Source: Clostridiales bacterium UBA1770
Lineage (GTDB): Bacteria; Bacillota; Clostridia; Oscillospirales; CAG-272
Direction of reading: 5' to 3'
Length of the DNA: 14,355 nucleotides
Assembly: GCA_002315325.1 (NCBI GenBank)
Contig: DCGU01000028.1
Span: 43,262-57,616 of the forward strand
Shown: in pieces, positions 14,101 through 14,355 of the stretch
How the letters are laid out: the number at the start of each line of letters is the position of its first letter
Numbering within the stretch: position 1 is the stretch's first letter
Notes under the pieces: model-generated
Told to the model about the DNA's origin: nothing
The model's input: only the letters and a program-made list of their open reading frames with translations
The model's database searches: none
Position numbers and translations under genes: made by a program

Positions 14101-14262
14101 GTGCCGTTGGAATGCTATTGTGTGGCGCGGTATGAAGATACGGGGCTGAAGCCGCATACGGCGTATTATTACCGTGTGTGCAGTGTGACGGCGGACGGGA
14201 AGCGCACGTGGATTGAAAACGAGTTTGCGGGCATTACCGCCGAAGAGTATCGGAACAGATAA
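11170..14262 (+). CDS. GH38-type alpha-mannosidase-like glycosidase with FN3-like domain
   Basis: A 1030-residue protein with no signal peptide, so predicted intracellular. A small beta region (1-95) precedes the GH38-like catalytic domain. Candidate zinc ligands are His106 and Asp108 in SSHTDIGLH. Asp224 in MIDINGLSWG is the likely nucleophile/zinc ligand, and HDEH at 473-476 the late His ligand. A helical segment (about 425-515) leads to the beta-rich C-terminal region (about 525-920), as in the family. Residues about 935-1025 look like a fibronectin type III domain (KYEIYRSE, HTAYYYRV). The family cleaves alpha-mannosides; the active-site motifs are diverged, so linkage and sugar are uncertain. 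GGAGGGG lies six bases before the ATG. No clear own promoter is visible in 11089-11169. Confidence 0.8.
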   Translation: MALKIVSFQAFSVIDRNDRQLCVLKTTADVIQRVQLKITAGNRVLACKTVTVDSGEYEQTLLLEPVTTDTDVCVSLALPTGEPADSFAYRWCKPRTWTIYVMVSSHTDIGLHNSQYIQRYESEKILDKAVALCDATADRPVNDRYRYTVEGSWFWENYPMDRGMDAAMRLVNEYVKPGKIGVCAGIAGNLTQSFGFYEVCRSAYVRRHLSDTYGIDSRTMAMIDINGLSWGLVAPYADAGYEHIMFFPNQWNPFPSTVWYNDKSKQGFVFNPDAGGGASRIDVRYGSPLPMLFYWQSAQGNKKLLVWTTPHYKYGGAVFGFLPDARANDNQMGAMLGKVMQQLPKMEARYPYDIWLTSSYWDDQEPDISLTDTFAMWNAQWKYPIFRTLGNPDEPFDIVKEKYGDAIPTLRGEITGGWYQAPLAASDVLSQKLNTDRRLATAETVCAVASMHCKDYRYPAQAFERAWNGLMWHDEHSYGMSGYKGRRVYETWMQHRDWIEKAQSCAAAETANAMKTLARQYDGQGIFIFNPSSHDRKDRITLDNKQAIVSVPACSYTVIGTEQFEADSEPMTPCVTPPTVENEYYRIVFAADGAIARIFDKELQRDLLEENGGANRFLYTQDNHQTFHSVPEATFIVCRTKTQTEVRITCDEPASGAHLEITVVLYDWKKQIDITNKIEHLRDMVNDKRYYRFLYYAFPFAVPGARRFCMLNGCEAEYAVDLTGHGTDTYMQTHEWCCAENDSFGVALFQRDTGVTEFDHIHPDKTDVGNVGDGSSMYVYVANDWLQSHVTGGSYLSLTLRFGITSYAGNRHDAGIARMAEDFVTDLLCLPFRHGANAVSCSPVPFLCVNDGRLLGVKRSLDGEGWVAHVLSDKNDVAVSMNGTQARRVTPDEREGASADTVGYTAWYLPAGQTVPMKEADGPYTGLITSPRAFTGEGEGHMYVLWGAAQSPDVVKYEIYRSEQPGFVPGGDTFVSDVPLECYCVARYEDTGLKPHTAYYYRVCSVTADGKRTWIENEFAGITAEEYRNR

Positions 14263-14290
14263 AAACGAAAAGCAAAGTAAAAAGCAAAAC

Positions 14291-14333
14291 AAAAACAACA
14301 GGCTGACGTAAATCAACCTGTTGTTTTTTATTT
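14291..14333 (+). terminator. Terminator of the GH38-like gene
   Basis: AAAAACAACAGG (14291-14302) and CCTGTTGTTTTT (14317-14328) pair perfectly, followed by TTATTT. A/T tracts on both sides mean it could also act on the minus strand for a gene beyond the window. Confidence 0.85.
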
Positions 14334-14355
14334 GGTGTGTCGGGCATGACATACA

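Noticed and set aside
13132..14352. Long minus-strand open frame (406 codons) opposite the GH38-like gene
   Set aside because: Its translation is rich in Arg/His with no domain pattern and it lies wholly opposite a strongly supported gene and its terminator; it is a GC-bias shadow.

Overview
The window looks like a chromosomal segment of a low-to-mid GC Clostridia-type Firmicute, most likely a gut Oscillospirales relative. This rests on AGGAGG-type ribosome sites, several near-consensus sigma-A promoters, a PerR/Fur repressor, AzlCD, a Bce-type remnant, and intergenic palindromic repeats of a style I associate with that order. The organism call is an inference; no rRNA or other marker gene is present.

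Layout. 1-242 holds a composite of structured intergenic repeats. 359-1600 (+) is a glycoside-hydrolase-like TIM-barrel protein. 1630-1969 is a tRNA operon (Val-UAC, Asp-GUC, Gly-GCC) with a perfect promoter and a terminator. 1972-2292 holds a second repeat composite. 2420-3388 (-) is an EamA/DMT transporter. 3542-4564 (-) is a two-gene operon: a small protein made almost wholly of six 16-residue repeats, then an SGNH hydrolase. 4686-4992 (+) is the scar of a Bce-type antimicrobial-peptide sensing/export locus: an operator-like inverted repeat, the first codons of the ABC ATPase, and the last ~50 codons of the histidine kinase joined out of frame. 5029-7981 (-) is an operon of perR, a U32-like Fe-S protein, and an unusual nitrilase-glycerophosphodiesterase fusion. 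8116-10396 (-) is a membrane-protein operon: TRIC/UPF0126 channel, azlC, azlD and a DUF3267 HExxH protein. 10663-11088 (+) is a divergent peptide deformylase. 11170-14262 (+) is a large GH38-type alpha-mannosidase-like enzyme with a C-terminal FN3-like domain and its terminator.

How it fits together. No single pathway spans the window. The two sugar-active-looking proteins at either end lack signal peptides and suggest intracellular glycan processing. The PerR operon links peroxide/metal sensing to two enzymes of unknown substrate. The most notable items are: (i) a two-copy, ~120-nt three-way-junction repeat whose helices covary between copies and whose 3' strand matches the end of the neighbouring tRNA-Gly; (ii) the Bce scar with its operator retained; (iii) the 16-residue repeat protein; (iv) the nitrilase-GDPD fusion.
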